Origin: a bacterium
GTDB taxonomy: Bacteria > AUK180
Assembly (NCBI GenBank): GCA_023144005.1
Contig: JAGLGN010000010.1
Location: 1 to 58,961 of the forward strand
DNA: 58,961 nucleotides
Direction of reading: 5' to 3'
Part shown: one piece after another, positions 8,508-15,910 of the stretch
Numbering within the stretch: position 1 is the stretch's first letter
How the letters are laid out: the number at the start of each line of letters is the position of its first letter
Notes under the pieces: model-generated
Seen by the model: only the letters and a program-made list of their open reading frames with translations
What the model was told of the DNA's origin: nothing
Database searches by the model: none
Program-made: the position numbers and the translations under genes

Positions 8508-8576
8508 ATGGGTTGAAATACTTCCCTTTTTTTCTTATACTTTAACGGTGTACTGTATCACAATGACAGTTCACTA

Positions 8577-8693
8577 TGAAAAGCAGGGGTGCTTATTCGC
8601 TGAGAAGGCAATGCCTACCCTTTGAACCTGATGCGGTTAATACCGACGAAGGAAGCTTGTTCTACTCCTGCTGCTTTTCAAAAGGAGTATTTT
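8577..8693 (+). promoter_or_regulatory. TPP riboswitch with Shine-Dalgarno-sequestering expression platform
   Basis: The THI element consensus is present: GGGGTGC (8587-8592 region), CTGAGA (8600-8605), ACCCTTTGAACCTGAT (8617-8632) and GTTAATACCGACGAAGGAA (8636-8654). Aptamer P1 can form AAGC 8581-8584 with GCTT 8655-8658. Downstream TACTCC (8663-8668) pairs with GGAGTA (8684-8689), which contains the ribosome binding site. The alternative helix TGAAAAGCA (8577-8585) with TGCTTTTCA (8672-8680) would exclude both P1 and that hairpin. This predicts translational repression on TPP binding. Confidence 0.93.
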
Positions 8694-9737
8694 ATGTCAG
8701 AATTACCGCTCGGAAAAATTTCACCTGAGATTTTCAAGGAGATCATCTACCCGAGATTGGGAGCGAGATCAGCCAATGTTATTATCGGCCCGCAGAACGG
8801 AGTTGATATTGCTATTACAAAGGTCGGGAATAAGGTGATGGCGACCACAACTGACCCTGTCTTCATTGTCAAGGAATACGGTTTCAAGAAGGCGGCATGG
8901 TTCGCAGTTCATATCCTGGTGTCCGACATTGTTACAAGCGGACTGAAGCCGGCCTATCTTTCCATTGACCTCAATCTTCCGGTTGAAATCAATAAGGAAG
9001 AATTGAAGATACTCTGGAAAACCGTTCACGAAGAATGTGAAAAACTTGGGATTGCCATCATAAGCGGACATACAGCGAGATATGACGGGTGTAATTATCC
9101 GATGGTCGGGGGAGCGACCGTTATCGCCATTGGCGATGAAGATGAATACATCGCTCCGACCATGGCGGCTCCCGGGGACGATATCATCGTAACAAAGGGT
9201 TGCGCGATCGAAGCGGCGGGATTATTCGCCGCAACATTCCCGGATAAGATCAAAGAGGAATTAGGAGAAGAAGTTTTCCAAAAAGCGGATGAATTGTTCT
9301 TCAAGATGTCGGTTGTGAAAGAAGCCGAACTCGCACGGGAGTTCGGCCTGCGCGATAAGGGGATCACCTCAATGCACGACGCTACGGAGGGAGGAGTTTT
9401 CGGAGGTCTCTATGAGGTCGCAAGAGCATCGAATGTCGGAATGGATATTCACAAAGAAGAGATCATAATCAAAAGCGAAGTGGAAGCGATATGTAAAAGA
9501 TTCGAGATGGACCCGTATATCTCGATCTCGGAAGGGACGATGATAATCACGATCAAGCCCGCCTATTCTGATAAATTCATCAAGCTCTTAAAGGATAACT
9601 CCATTGAGGCCTCAATTATCGGTAAGGTGAATGAGAGCGGTATAATAAGAGTTTTTGAGAATGGTAAAAGCACTGTCCTCGAACATCCGGAGACAGATCC
9701 TTTCTGGGGAGCATTCGCCAAGGCATTTCAGGATTAA
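8694..9737 (+). CDS. AIR synthase-related (HypE/PurM-like) protein under TPP control
   Basis: A 347-residue protein of the PurM/ThiL/HypE ATP-binding superfamily. Visible features are the N-terminal GPQNGVDIAI strand-turn (where ThiL/HypE carry a GDDAA motif), ATTTDPVF, a SGHTARYDGCNYPMVGGAT segment and HDATEGGVFGGLYEVAR, the glycine-rich motif of the C-terminal domain. I start at 8694 (AAAGGAG 6-7 nt upstream), because earlier in-frame codons lie inside the riboswitch. Riboswitch control implies a role in thiamine synthesis, salvage or phosphorylation; a ThiL-like kinase is possible, but the substrate cannot be read from sequence. There are no thi neighbours. Confidence 0.85.
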   Translation: MSELPLGKISPEIFKEIIYPRLGARSANVIIGPQNGVDIAITKVGNKVMATTTDPVFIVKEYGFKKAAWFAVHILVSDIVTSGLKPAYLSIDLNLPVEINKEELKILWKTVHEECEKLGIAIISGHTARYDGCNYPMVGGATVIAIGDEDEYIAPTMAAPGDDIIVTKGCAIEAAGLFAATFPDKIKEELGEEVFQKADELFFKMSVVKEAELAREFGLRDKGITSMHDATEGGVFGGLYEVARASNVGMDIHKEEIIIKSEVEAICKRFEMDPYISISEGTMIITIKPAYSDKFIKLLKDNSIEASIIGKVNESGIIRVFENGKSTVLEHPETDPFWGAFAKAFQD

Positions 9738-9772
9738 ATGAGATGAATCATAAATAGAGGCCTATAGAGAAA

Positions 9773-9807
9773 TGGACAATTGACAATGGACAATGGACAA
9801 TTAAAAA
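9773..9807. repeat. 7-bp periodic array (TGGACAA-type)
   Basis: TGGACAA, TTGACAA, TGGACAA, TGGACAA and a degenerate TTAAAAA follow in exact 7-bp phase. Confidence 0.7.
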
Positions 9808-9878
9808 AAATAAATAGTGAACAATGAAGAAATGAACAATGAATATTTGGAGAGGGTATTTACTCCACTCTGCACTAA

Positions 9879-9906
9879 CCTCGAACCTCTAGCCTCCATC
9901 CTCTAT
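9879..9906. repeat. Heptad array CCTCNAN
   Basis: CCTCGAA, CCTCTAG, CCTCCAT, CCTCTAT in phase, preceded by the word CTGCACTAA that also precedes the arrays at 30983 and 50098. Confidence 0.65.
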
Positions 9907-9942
9907 TTATGAATCAGAGCGCTAGCGTTCTGATTCGTAAAT
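9905..9942 (-). terminator. 38-bp palindrome at the HD-gene stop (possible terminator or fused MITE ends)
   Basis: ATTTATGAATCAGA...TCTGATTCGTAAAT: 17 of 19 pairs are Watson-Crick and the other two can be G-U in RNA. The arms match the terminal sequence of the 270-bp MITE-like family, as if a right and a left end were joined without an interior. It overlaps the stop codon of the minus-strand HD gene. Confidence 0.55.
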
Positions 9943-10457
9943 CAAAGTTCCTTAAGAATAGACCTTAATTCCTTATCTTCTATGTCTCTATCCGCCGTTT
10001 GAAGAAATTCTTGAAGGTCAATACCGGTACTTTCCATATAGAGCGATGCCTGGAGACCCATTTCAAATCTGTCCAGATCCTTAACTAAAGCTCCTTCAGG
10101 AGTCCTTCTGTACTCAAAATCCTTCCATAATTCAAAAAGCTCATGTCCGTTTGGAAGTTTTGACAATATTTTTTCCACTTCCTCTTCCTCTATCGCGCTT
10201 TTTGATTCATGCGGAAATTCATCACGGGGAGTGATGTCCCCCAATACGGTTTCTCCCAATTCGTGAATGAGGGCGATCTTCATCGCCTTCTCCTGATCAA
10301 GTCCCCTCTCTTTGGCGACAAGCATTGCAAGCAAGGCCACGCCGAAGGTGTGACTCGCAACATCTTCACTATTAGGGACTCCCACAAGCTTCCAGCCTCT
10401 TCGTGGAAGCTCTTTCAAAGTAAGGGCGCGCAAAACCAATTCTAAGATCTCTTTCAT
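9942..10457 (-). CDS. HD-domain phosphohydrolase, YfbR/HDDC2-like
   Basis: A 171-aa protein with the HD_3 pattern: SHTFGVALLAML supplies the first metal-binding His, then IALIHELGETVLGDITP, and LVKDLDRFEMGLQA supplies the distal Asp. In relatives the central motif is HD (HDLAE...GDI); here it is HE. YfbR-type enzymes hydrolyse deoxynucleoside 5'-monophosphates, but the substrate of this protein is not certain. It is encoded 9 nt after a sensor kinase and is likely cotranscribed. Confidence 0.8.
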   Translation of the reverse strand: MKEILELVLRALTLKELPRRGWKLVGVPNSEDVASHTFGVALLAMLVAKERGLDQEKAMKIALIHELGETVLGDITPRDEFPHESKSAIEEEEVEKILSKLPNGHELFELWKDFEYRRTPEGALVKDLDRFEMGLQASLYMESTGIDLQEFLQTADRDIEDKELRSILKEL

Positions 10458-10466
10458 ATTAAATTA

Positions 10467-11801
10467 TCAAGCGAGCTCAAGATAAAAGAAGAATTCGACG
10501 CCGATATCTCCTTCACTCTTAATAAATAGTTCTGATCCATGTTCTCTCAAGATCTTTTGGGAAATATACAGTCCTAAACCGGTTCCCGGAAATTTTCTAT
10601 CGAGACCGCCGCCGGACTGATAGAATTTTTCAAAGATCTTATCCTGTTCTTCCTTAGGGATCGCTATAGCATCGTCCTCTACCGAGAGACGCACCCGTTT
10701 GTCTTCTGTATCGATGATCTTCACTGATATCATATTTCCGGTGCCGGTAAACTTCAGGGCGTTCAAAAGGAGATTTTCAAGAACTATCGATATCTGAGAG
10801 GGATTCCCCTTGATATCAATGTCCGCAAGAGTCGCTTTGAAGATCCGGCCTTCCTTTTCACACACTTCACTGAATTCTTCGGCAAGCGGGTTGAATATCT
10901 CTATGGCCGAGAAGTTTTCCATGGTTACCGTTTCATGCTCTTTCTCAAGTTCACCCATATTAAAAAGGTCGCTTACCGTATTAAAAAGCCGCTTTACATT
11001 CTTTTCCATTGTATTCAGGCGTTTCTGACTTTTTGAGTCCTGAAGGCGCTCATCATTTTTTAGAAGGTCCACATATCCGCTTAAAATCGTGATCGGTGTC
11101 TTCAGCTCATGCGAGATATTTGAGACATACTCTGTTTTCAGAAGATCGGCATCCTCCAATTTTCTCACGGAACTGTCGAGCATTTTGTTCTTTATCTCGA
11201 TATCCCGCTTGTATCGCTCCAACATATTCGCTTGGTAGGCATTTTTCTCAAACTCGATATTTCTAAAGGTCGCAAGAAGAAAAACGATACTAATTGAAAC
11301 AGTGACCCTTGGCACCGAGTATATGAATTGATTTTTATCGGGAGTAAATAAGTAGAGAATAATGTATGCATATACAAGAGAAGAGACATAGAAAATGACT
11401 AGGCCCTTCGTCGGAAATATTATGGCGGCTACAATGATAAGTAGGCCCAATACCAGGATATAGTAATCATGCCCATAATACAGGAGCTCATGTATTTGAA
11501 GTAAGGTGGCTGCAAGCATTGATATCACTATCAGGATAGTGAAAAAGACCCAGTTATATTTTATCTTGTCCCTAAAGAGCCAAACCGGCAGATATAAAGT
11601 GAACAGGGTCAAACCGGAAAAAAGAATCAACAGCGGAGACGGGGCGCCGTTAATAATCTCATTTATTGAATATCCTACAAGGAGTACCAGGGAAAGCAGC
11701 AGGTTGACCGGAGTGATTTTTTTACTCGACACCTCATTTTTTTGGAGACGTTCTTCACGTATTAATGTGCGGATCAGCCTTTTTTCTGAATCGATATTCA
11801 A
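10467..11801 (-). CDS. Membrane sensor histidine kinase (paralogue 1)
   Basis: 444 aa. About six hydrophobic segments lie between residues 30 and 180 with no large extracytoplasmic domain. A coiled linker precedes HisKA, with H231 in SNISHELKTPITIL. The HATPase domain has N-box (LENLLLNALKF) and G-box (GTGLGLYIS) residues. It overlaps the upstream paralogue by 4 nt and precedes the HD gene. No response regulator is encoded nearby, so the partner is elsewhere. The signal is unknown; the many-helix sensor suggests a membrane or lipid-soluble cue (inference). Confidence 0.92.
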   Translation of the reverse strand: MNIDSEKRLIRTLIREERLQKNEVSSKKITPVNLLLSLVLLVGYSINEIINGAPSPLLILFSGLTLFTLYLPVWLFRDKIKYNWVFFTILIVISMLAATLLQIHELLYYGHDYYILVLGLLIIVAAIIFPTKGLVIFYVSSLVYAYIILYLFTPDKNQFIYSVPRVTVSISIVFLLATFRNIEFEKNAYQANMLERYKRDIEIKNKMLDSSVRKLEDADLLKTEYVSNISHELKTPITILSGYVDLLKNDERLQDSKSQKRLNTMEKNVKRLFNTVSDLFNMGELEKEHETVTMENFSAIEIFNPLAEEFSEVCEKEGRIFKATLADIDIKGNPSQISIVLENLLLNALKFTGTGNMISVKIIDTEDKRVRLSVEDDAIAIPKEEQDKIFEKFYQSGGGLDRKFPGTGLGLYISQKILREHGSELFIKSEGDIGVEFFFYLELA

Positions 11802-13144
11802 CTTAATCCTTCCTCGGCCGCTCTCAGGTCAAAATAGAAAGTACTCCCCTTCTTCTCCTGACTTATCAGACAAAGGTCGGAGTTATGCTTCTCCACGATC
11901 TGTCTTGCGATATACAGACCCAGGCCGGTTCCCCCGTATTTTCTGGAAAGGCCGCCTTCCGCCTGATAGAATTTATCAAAGATGCGGCCTTTGTCTTTCT
12001 CGGAAATGCCGATACCCTGATCAATCACCGAGATGCGCACTTTTTTTCCATTAGGTTCGGCCTTAATGAGAATTTCAGAACCCTCATGCGAATATTTTAC
12101 CGCATTGATCAATAAATTCTCTATCAGCACCGAAATATCTCCGCAATTGCCTATCACATATCTATCATCGGAAACAAGTAAATTCAATTCTCTTTTATTT
12201 TCAAGGAAGAAATCACGATAATCATCTTTTATCTGAGAAAATAATATATCCAATGAAAAAGGCTCCATGGAGGTTGCTTTACCGATGTCAGCAACACGGG
12301 AAAAATTGAAAAGATCGGTCACTGTATCAAAAAGACGCTTCACATTGCGGTCCATGGTATCCAGGCGGCGCGAAGTGGGATCGGAACGGATCTCTTCATC
12401 ATTCTTGAGCAGCTCCAGATTTCCCATTAAAATCGTGATCGGAGTTTTCAGCTCATGAGAAATATTTGAAATATAGTCCGTTCTCTGCGCATTCATCTCC
12501 TCTATCTTCTCAATTGATTGATCAAGTACTTTATTTTTAATAAGAAGCTTGCTATTGAGAGCTTTGACCTCCTCCTGTGCGATAACGCGTTTGCCTAAAT
12601 TTCGGAAGCGCATCGAAGTAAAGAGCACACCAAGAAAGATGCTCACCATGCCGTTAATAATATTTCCAAGTATGTTATCCCTCGCGGGTTGAAACAAGAA
12701 CACCATCGCAGTAAAGATCAGTATCATGGAGACTCCCATAAATACAGCGTCCTGAGGAACAAAGATCAAGGAAATGTGAAGAAGTAGAACCGCAATAAGG
12801 AATACCGCGACATCTCCTGATGTGTGAAATTCATGCAGCTGTATTAAAATAATGGCTATGACGGTGAATGTTATGATAACAAGGAATGTATTTCTGACAT
12901 TTCTTATATTTTTTTTGAATAAATAGAAGCCGCCGTAAATGATGACCAGAATAATATGACCGAGCGTAACGACATTCCCCGGATAAACTACTATGTCCCT
13001 GACAAATAAATCGATTATAAGAAGTAGAGAGAATATAAGGAACATCGGAAGCGAAAAGCTCTCAAGAGATCGACGATTGAGAATCTGCCTCTCTTTCTCG
13101 ATCCTTTCTGAGATATTTACCTGCGGTATTTCCGAGTTGCCCAT
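11798..13144 (-). CDS. Membrane sensor histidine kinase (paralogue 2)
   Basis: 448 aa from the ATG at 13144. The architecture matches the downstream paralogue: ~6 membrane segments, HisKA with H230 in SNISHELKTPITILMGN, HATPase with LIENLLINAVKYS and GTGLGLYIARQIVEKH. Near-identical spacing and motifs imply a local duplication. The longest frame would begin with TTG at 13177, but that codon is part of a likely -35 box, so I prefer 13144. That choice leaves almost no leader and no Shine-Dalgarno. Confidence 0.9.
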   Translation of the reverse strand: MGNSEIPQVNISERIEKERQILNRRSLESFSLPMFLIFSLLLIIDLFVRDIVVYPGNVVTLGHIILVIIYGGFYLFKKNIRNVRNTFLVIITFTVIAIILIQLHEFHTSGDVAVFLIAVLLLHISLIFVPQDAVFMGVSMILIFTAMVFLFQPARDNILGNIINGMVSIFLGVLFTSMRFRNLGKRVIAQEEVKALNSKLLIKNKVLDQSIEKIEEMNAQRTDYISNISHELKTPITILMGNLELLKNDEEIRSDPTSRRLDTMDRNVKRLFDTVTDLFNFSRVADIGKATSMEPFSLDILFSQIKDDYRDFFLENKRELNLLVSDDRYVIGNCGDISVLIENLLINAVKYSHEGSEILIKAEPNGKKVRISVIDQGIGISEKDKGRIFDKFYQAEGGLSRKYGGTGLGLYIARQIVEKHNSDLCLISQEKKGSTFYFDLRAAEEGLS

Positions 13145-13149
13145 ATTGT

Positions 13150-13177
13150 ATTTTAGCACATTTTTACCGAGAGACAA
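13150..13177 (-). promoter_or_regulatory. Possible promoter of the kinase operon, leaderless start
   Basis: Minus strand TTGTCT (13172-13177), 16-nt spacer, TAAAAT (13150-13155). The ATG at 13144 is 5 nt beyond the -10 box, so transcription would start at or next to the start codon. Confidence 0.45.
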
Positions 13178-13400
13178 AGAAAACCACGATAATATTTTTC
13201 GTCTGCTGGCTGAAACAATGTACGCGTGAAGTAGAGAATATCATTCAAAAATTAAGCTTCGCAGTGGACCCAGGTACAAGTGACCCAGTGGAACAATGGG
13301 AGAGGAATAAGAAAAATCGTTATTTGCAGAAAGGATTGTTGAAAGGTTCAAGGTTATGCTTCGCAGAGCACAAGCAACAAGTGGGTAAGGAAAAGAGAAG

Positions 13401-13527
13401 CACATCCGTAACCGGAAAATCGTTATTTCGCTAACAGCAATTAAATTGTCCGTTAAAATAATATAACGCCGGAACGAAGTAAGATATGGGACATGTCGTA
13501 CACCGCAGGTGTTCGTCTGTCCCGATG
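13401..13527 (-). repeat. Dispersed repeat family 2 with 36-nt hairpin (copy 1)
   Basis: On the minus strand this aligns with 54167-54293 and in part with 50023-50077; shared blocks include CATCGGGACAGACGAAC, TACGACATGTCCCATATCTT and ATTTTCCGGTTACGG. The hairpin (13488-13523) is closed by GGGACA/TGTCCC with an inner CACC/GGTG stem. Confidence 0.75.
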
Positions 13528-13570
13528 GAAAAGTTCCAAGCGTAGAGTTGAAAATTGCGGAGCAATACGA

Positions 13571-13841
13571 GTGATCTGATTCATAAATACGTTAACAATG
13601 ACTGACGCTATTTTGCTCCGTATTCAAGACGCGAGGAGCGCTGCATACCCACAGCGGTATTTAAGCAACGAGCAACGCAGAAGACAGAAAAAGAGCCTCA
13701 GTCCGAAGGGAATATTATCTTTGGTCAATTTCTTCCTCTCTCTTCGCTTACGGACCACAAAGGGTACGCCGCGCTTATTGTTCGTTGGAATTGACTCAAA
13801 TCTAAACATTCCATTGTCATCGTATTTATGAATCAGACCAC
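13571..13841 (-). mobile_element. MITE-like element, copy A (271 bp)
   Basis: Terminal inverted repeats of ~29 bp start GTGATCTGATTCATAAATAC on the left and GTGGTCTGATTCATAAATAC on the other strand at the right end. The interior matches the copies at 49633 and 54437 in reverse orientation. The short open frames inside are not conserved as proteins and no transposase is present. Confidence 0.75.
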
Positions 13842-13903
13842 CAGACTCTACGCTCGTTAAAATTACATGTGCAAATCAACACATAATATTGAATCTAAAA
13901 GTA

Positions 13904-13931
13904 ACTCCAGCCTCAAACCTCGTGCCTAATT
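13904..13931. repeat. Heptad array running into the arcC stop codon
   Basis: ACTCCAG, CCTCAAA, CCTCGTG, CCTAATT in phase; the last unit covers the arcC stop (13926-13928). Confidence 0.55.
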
Positions 13932-14873
13932 ATTTCTTGTTATCGTGGTTCCCGCCTTGCCTTGTACTGCGCGGCTAAGGTTCTCAGGATTTGTAATGAT
14001 CGCCTTCTTTCCACCCGCTTCAAGATAATCGATAACTGCCTTGATCTTGGGAAGCATCGAACCCGGAGCGAAATGACCGGCCGCCATATATTCCTTGGCC
14101 TGCTCCACTGTGATATGATCTAGTTCCTTCTGATCAGGTTTTCCGAAATTGAGGGCAACCTTCTCCACCGCCGTTGCGACAATAAAGACATCAGCCTGAA
14201 TATTGCCCGCCAGAAGCGCGCTTGCATTGTCCTTGTCAATAACCGCCGCGACACCGGTGATATCACCCTTTTCATCTTTTATCACCGGAATACCGCCGCC
14301 GCCAACACAGACTACGATAAAATTTTCATCAAGCAATTTCTTTATTGCGTTTATCTCGATGATCTCCACCGGCAGAGGAGAAGCCACAACCCTGCGGTAT
14401 CCCCTTCCGGCATCCTCAACTACTGCCCATCCAAGATTTTTCTTCTCTTCGATCTCTTCTTTTGTATAGAAGGGACCGATGGGTTTGCTTGGGTTCTTGA
14501 AAGCATCGTCATCTTTATCCACCAGCACCTGAGTAACCAGAGTTACTGCCTGTCGATCTGTTATGCCTTTTCTACGTAAAATATTGCCAACGGCACGCTG
14601 AAGGGCGTAACCGATCGCACCCTGAGTATCCGCACCACAGGCATCCAGAGGAACTGAGTGAAGCTGTTTTGATGCTATCTCGGCTCTCAGAAGGATGAAT
14701 CCGACCTGTGGGCCGTTCCCATGAGTAATGACCACATCATGGCCTGCCTTTATAAGCTCGGTAATATGATCTGCTGTCTCCATAATACAATCGAACTGGT
14801 CCGCAACGGTCTGATGCTGTTTATCTTTGATCAGAGAGTTCCCGCCTATAGCTATTACTATCCTACTCATCAT
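13926..14873 (-). CDS. arcC: Carbamate kinase
   Basis: Makes ATP from carbamoyl phosphate and ADP (or the reverse). 315 aa, with family motifs RIVIAIGGNSLI at the N-terminus, VVITHGNGPQVG, the GRGYRRVVASPLP segment, CVGGGGIPV and FAPGSMLPKIKA. The ATG follows an AGGAGT site and lies 6 nt after the stop of the carbamoyltransferase. It is the energy-conserving last step of this three-gene operon. No arginine deiminase is nearby. Confidence 0.96.
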   Translation of the reverse strand: MMSRIVIAIGGNSLIKDKQHQTVADQFDCIMETADHITELIKAGHDVVITHGNGPQVGFILLRAEIASKQLHSVPLDACGADTQGAIGYALQRAVGNILRRKGITDRQAVTLVTQVLVDKDDDAFKNPSKPIGPFYTKEEIEEKKNLGWAVVEDAGRGYRRVVASPLPVEIIEINAIKKLLDENFIVVCVGGGGIPVIKDEKGDITGVAAVIDKDNASALLAGNIQADVFIVATAVEKVALNFGKPDQKELDHITVEQAKEYMAAGHFAPGSMLPKIKAVIDYLEAGGKKAIITNPENLSRAVQGKAGTTITRNN

Positions 14874-14879
14874 TTACTC

Positions 14880-15899
14880 CTACTCACCCATTGTAAGCGC
14901 CATAATGGCCTTCTGAGCATGGAGTCGATTCTCGGCTATGTCAACACATATAGACCTTTTTCCCGAAGCTACCTCATCGCTAACCTCATGGCCTCTGTCA
15001 ATAGGCATAGGATGCGAGAAAAGCCCGTTATCAGTAAGTTTCATCTTTTCTTCATCACAGATCCAGTCAGTGTACGGAAGTGCTTTTTTAACCTCGTCCT
15101 CTTTGTGAAATTCACCATCATGATATGCATCAGGACTCATCCAGTTTCTGGAATATACCACATGAGCATCTTCATATGCTTCAGCGGGATCATGGCTGAT
15201 AGAGAAATCCATTCCGTTCTCGGCGCAGTTCTTTTTTGTCCACTCACAGACCTGAGGGTCAAGGTCATACCCTTTCGGATAGGCAATTCGGACATTCATT
15301 CCCATCCTTGAACAGATGAGCATGGATTCCTGAACACTGCAATGAGATCTTGCCAGAGCACCATGGCCCCAGACATGAACTATGGTTTTTCCCTTCAGTT
15401 CTTTACCGAGATGGGCTCTGTATCCTTGAACATCCGCAATTCCCTGGCAGGGATGATATTTGTCATGTGCCATACTTATAATAGGAATGTCCGAATATTC
15501 AGCATACTCGCGGATAAGGTCATCGCCTTCTCCGTAAGCGCCTATCTTGGCTTCAAGTATTCTGATGCCGAGTCCGACACCGTATCTTGACATGACATTG
15601 GCGGCGTCTTCAATTGTCTCGCCGGCTGATGTAGCAGTTTTAAGCCTCATGGATTTCGGCTCCAGAAAGAGGGCATGCCCCCCAAGTTCCGTAGCAGCGA
15701 TCTCAAATGATTGCCTTGTCCTTACTGAAGGATTGTAAAAGAACATCAGAAAACTTCTGTTTTTCAGAACAACCGCATATTTATCAGAAAATCTCTCTTT
15801 CTTCATATCCTCAGCCAGTTCAAGTGTCTGGATGAGCTCTTCCTTTGTCCATTCCTGTGTAGTTATCAAATGTTTGCCGTAAAGGTTTGATCTTGCCAT
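14880..15899 (-). CDS. Carbamoyltransferase of uncertain substrate (acetyl-/succinylornithine transcarbamylase-like)
   Basis: 339 aa with the two-domain transcarbamylase pattern. The carbamoyl-phosphate loop is FYNPSVRTRQSFE rather than the STRTR of ordinary ornithine transcarbamylase. The usual HCLP motif is HPMPIDRGHEV, so the cysteine is lost. HPCQGIADVQ and AENRLHAQKAIMA are present. These changes recall the knotted acetylornithine/succinylornithine branch, but the substrate cannot be read off. It has an AAGGAG ribosome binding site and lies between arcC and a second transcarbamylase, so phosphorolysis of a carbamoyl compound feeding ArcC is plausible. Confidence 0.85.
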   Translation of the reverse strand: MARSNLYGKHLITTQEWTKEELIQTLELAEDMKKERFSDKYAVVLKNRSFLMFFYNPSVRTRQSFEIAATELGGHALFLEPKSMRLKTATSAGETIEDAANVMSRYGVGLGIRILEAKIGAYGEGDDLIREYAEYSDIPIISMAHDKYHPCQGIADVQGYRAHLGKELKGKTIVHVWGHGALARSHCSVQESMLICSRMGMNVRIAYPKGYDLDPQVCEWTKKNCAENGMDFSISHDPAEAYEDAHVVYSRNWMSPDAYHDGEFHKEDEVKKALPYTDWICDEEKMKLTDNGLFSHPMPIDRGHEVSDEVASGKRSICVDIAENRLHAQKAIMALTMGE

Positions 15900-15910
15900 A
15901 TCAATTCTCC

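Larger units (their letters stand above)
9738..9941. other. Repeat-filled gap between convergent genes
   Basis: No gene seen. It holds two 7-bp-periodic arrays and a long palindrome (see 9773, 9879 and 9905). Part of 9815-9850 also has loose GTGAACA/ATGAACA heptads. Confidence 0.7.
13145..13570. other. Intergenic region with dispersed repeats
   Basis: No gene seen. Contains the promoter above, loose 7-8 bp periodic DNA around 13260-13310 (GTACAAGTGACC type), and a dispersed repeat with hairpin at 13401-13527. Confidence 0.65.

Noticed and set aside
8577-8693. Transcription terminator as the TPP riboswitch expression platform
   Set aside because: No T-run follows any hairpin. The hairpin that forms covers the ribosome binding site, so translational control fits better.
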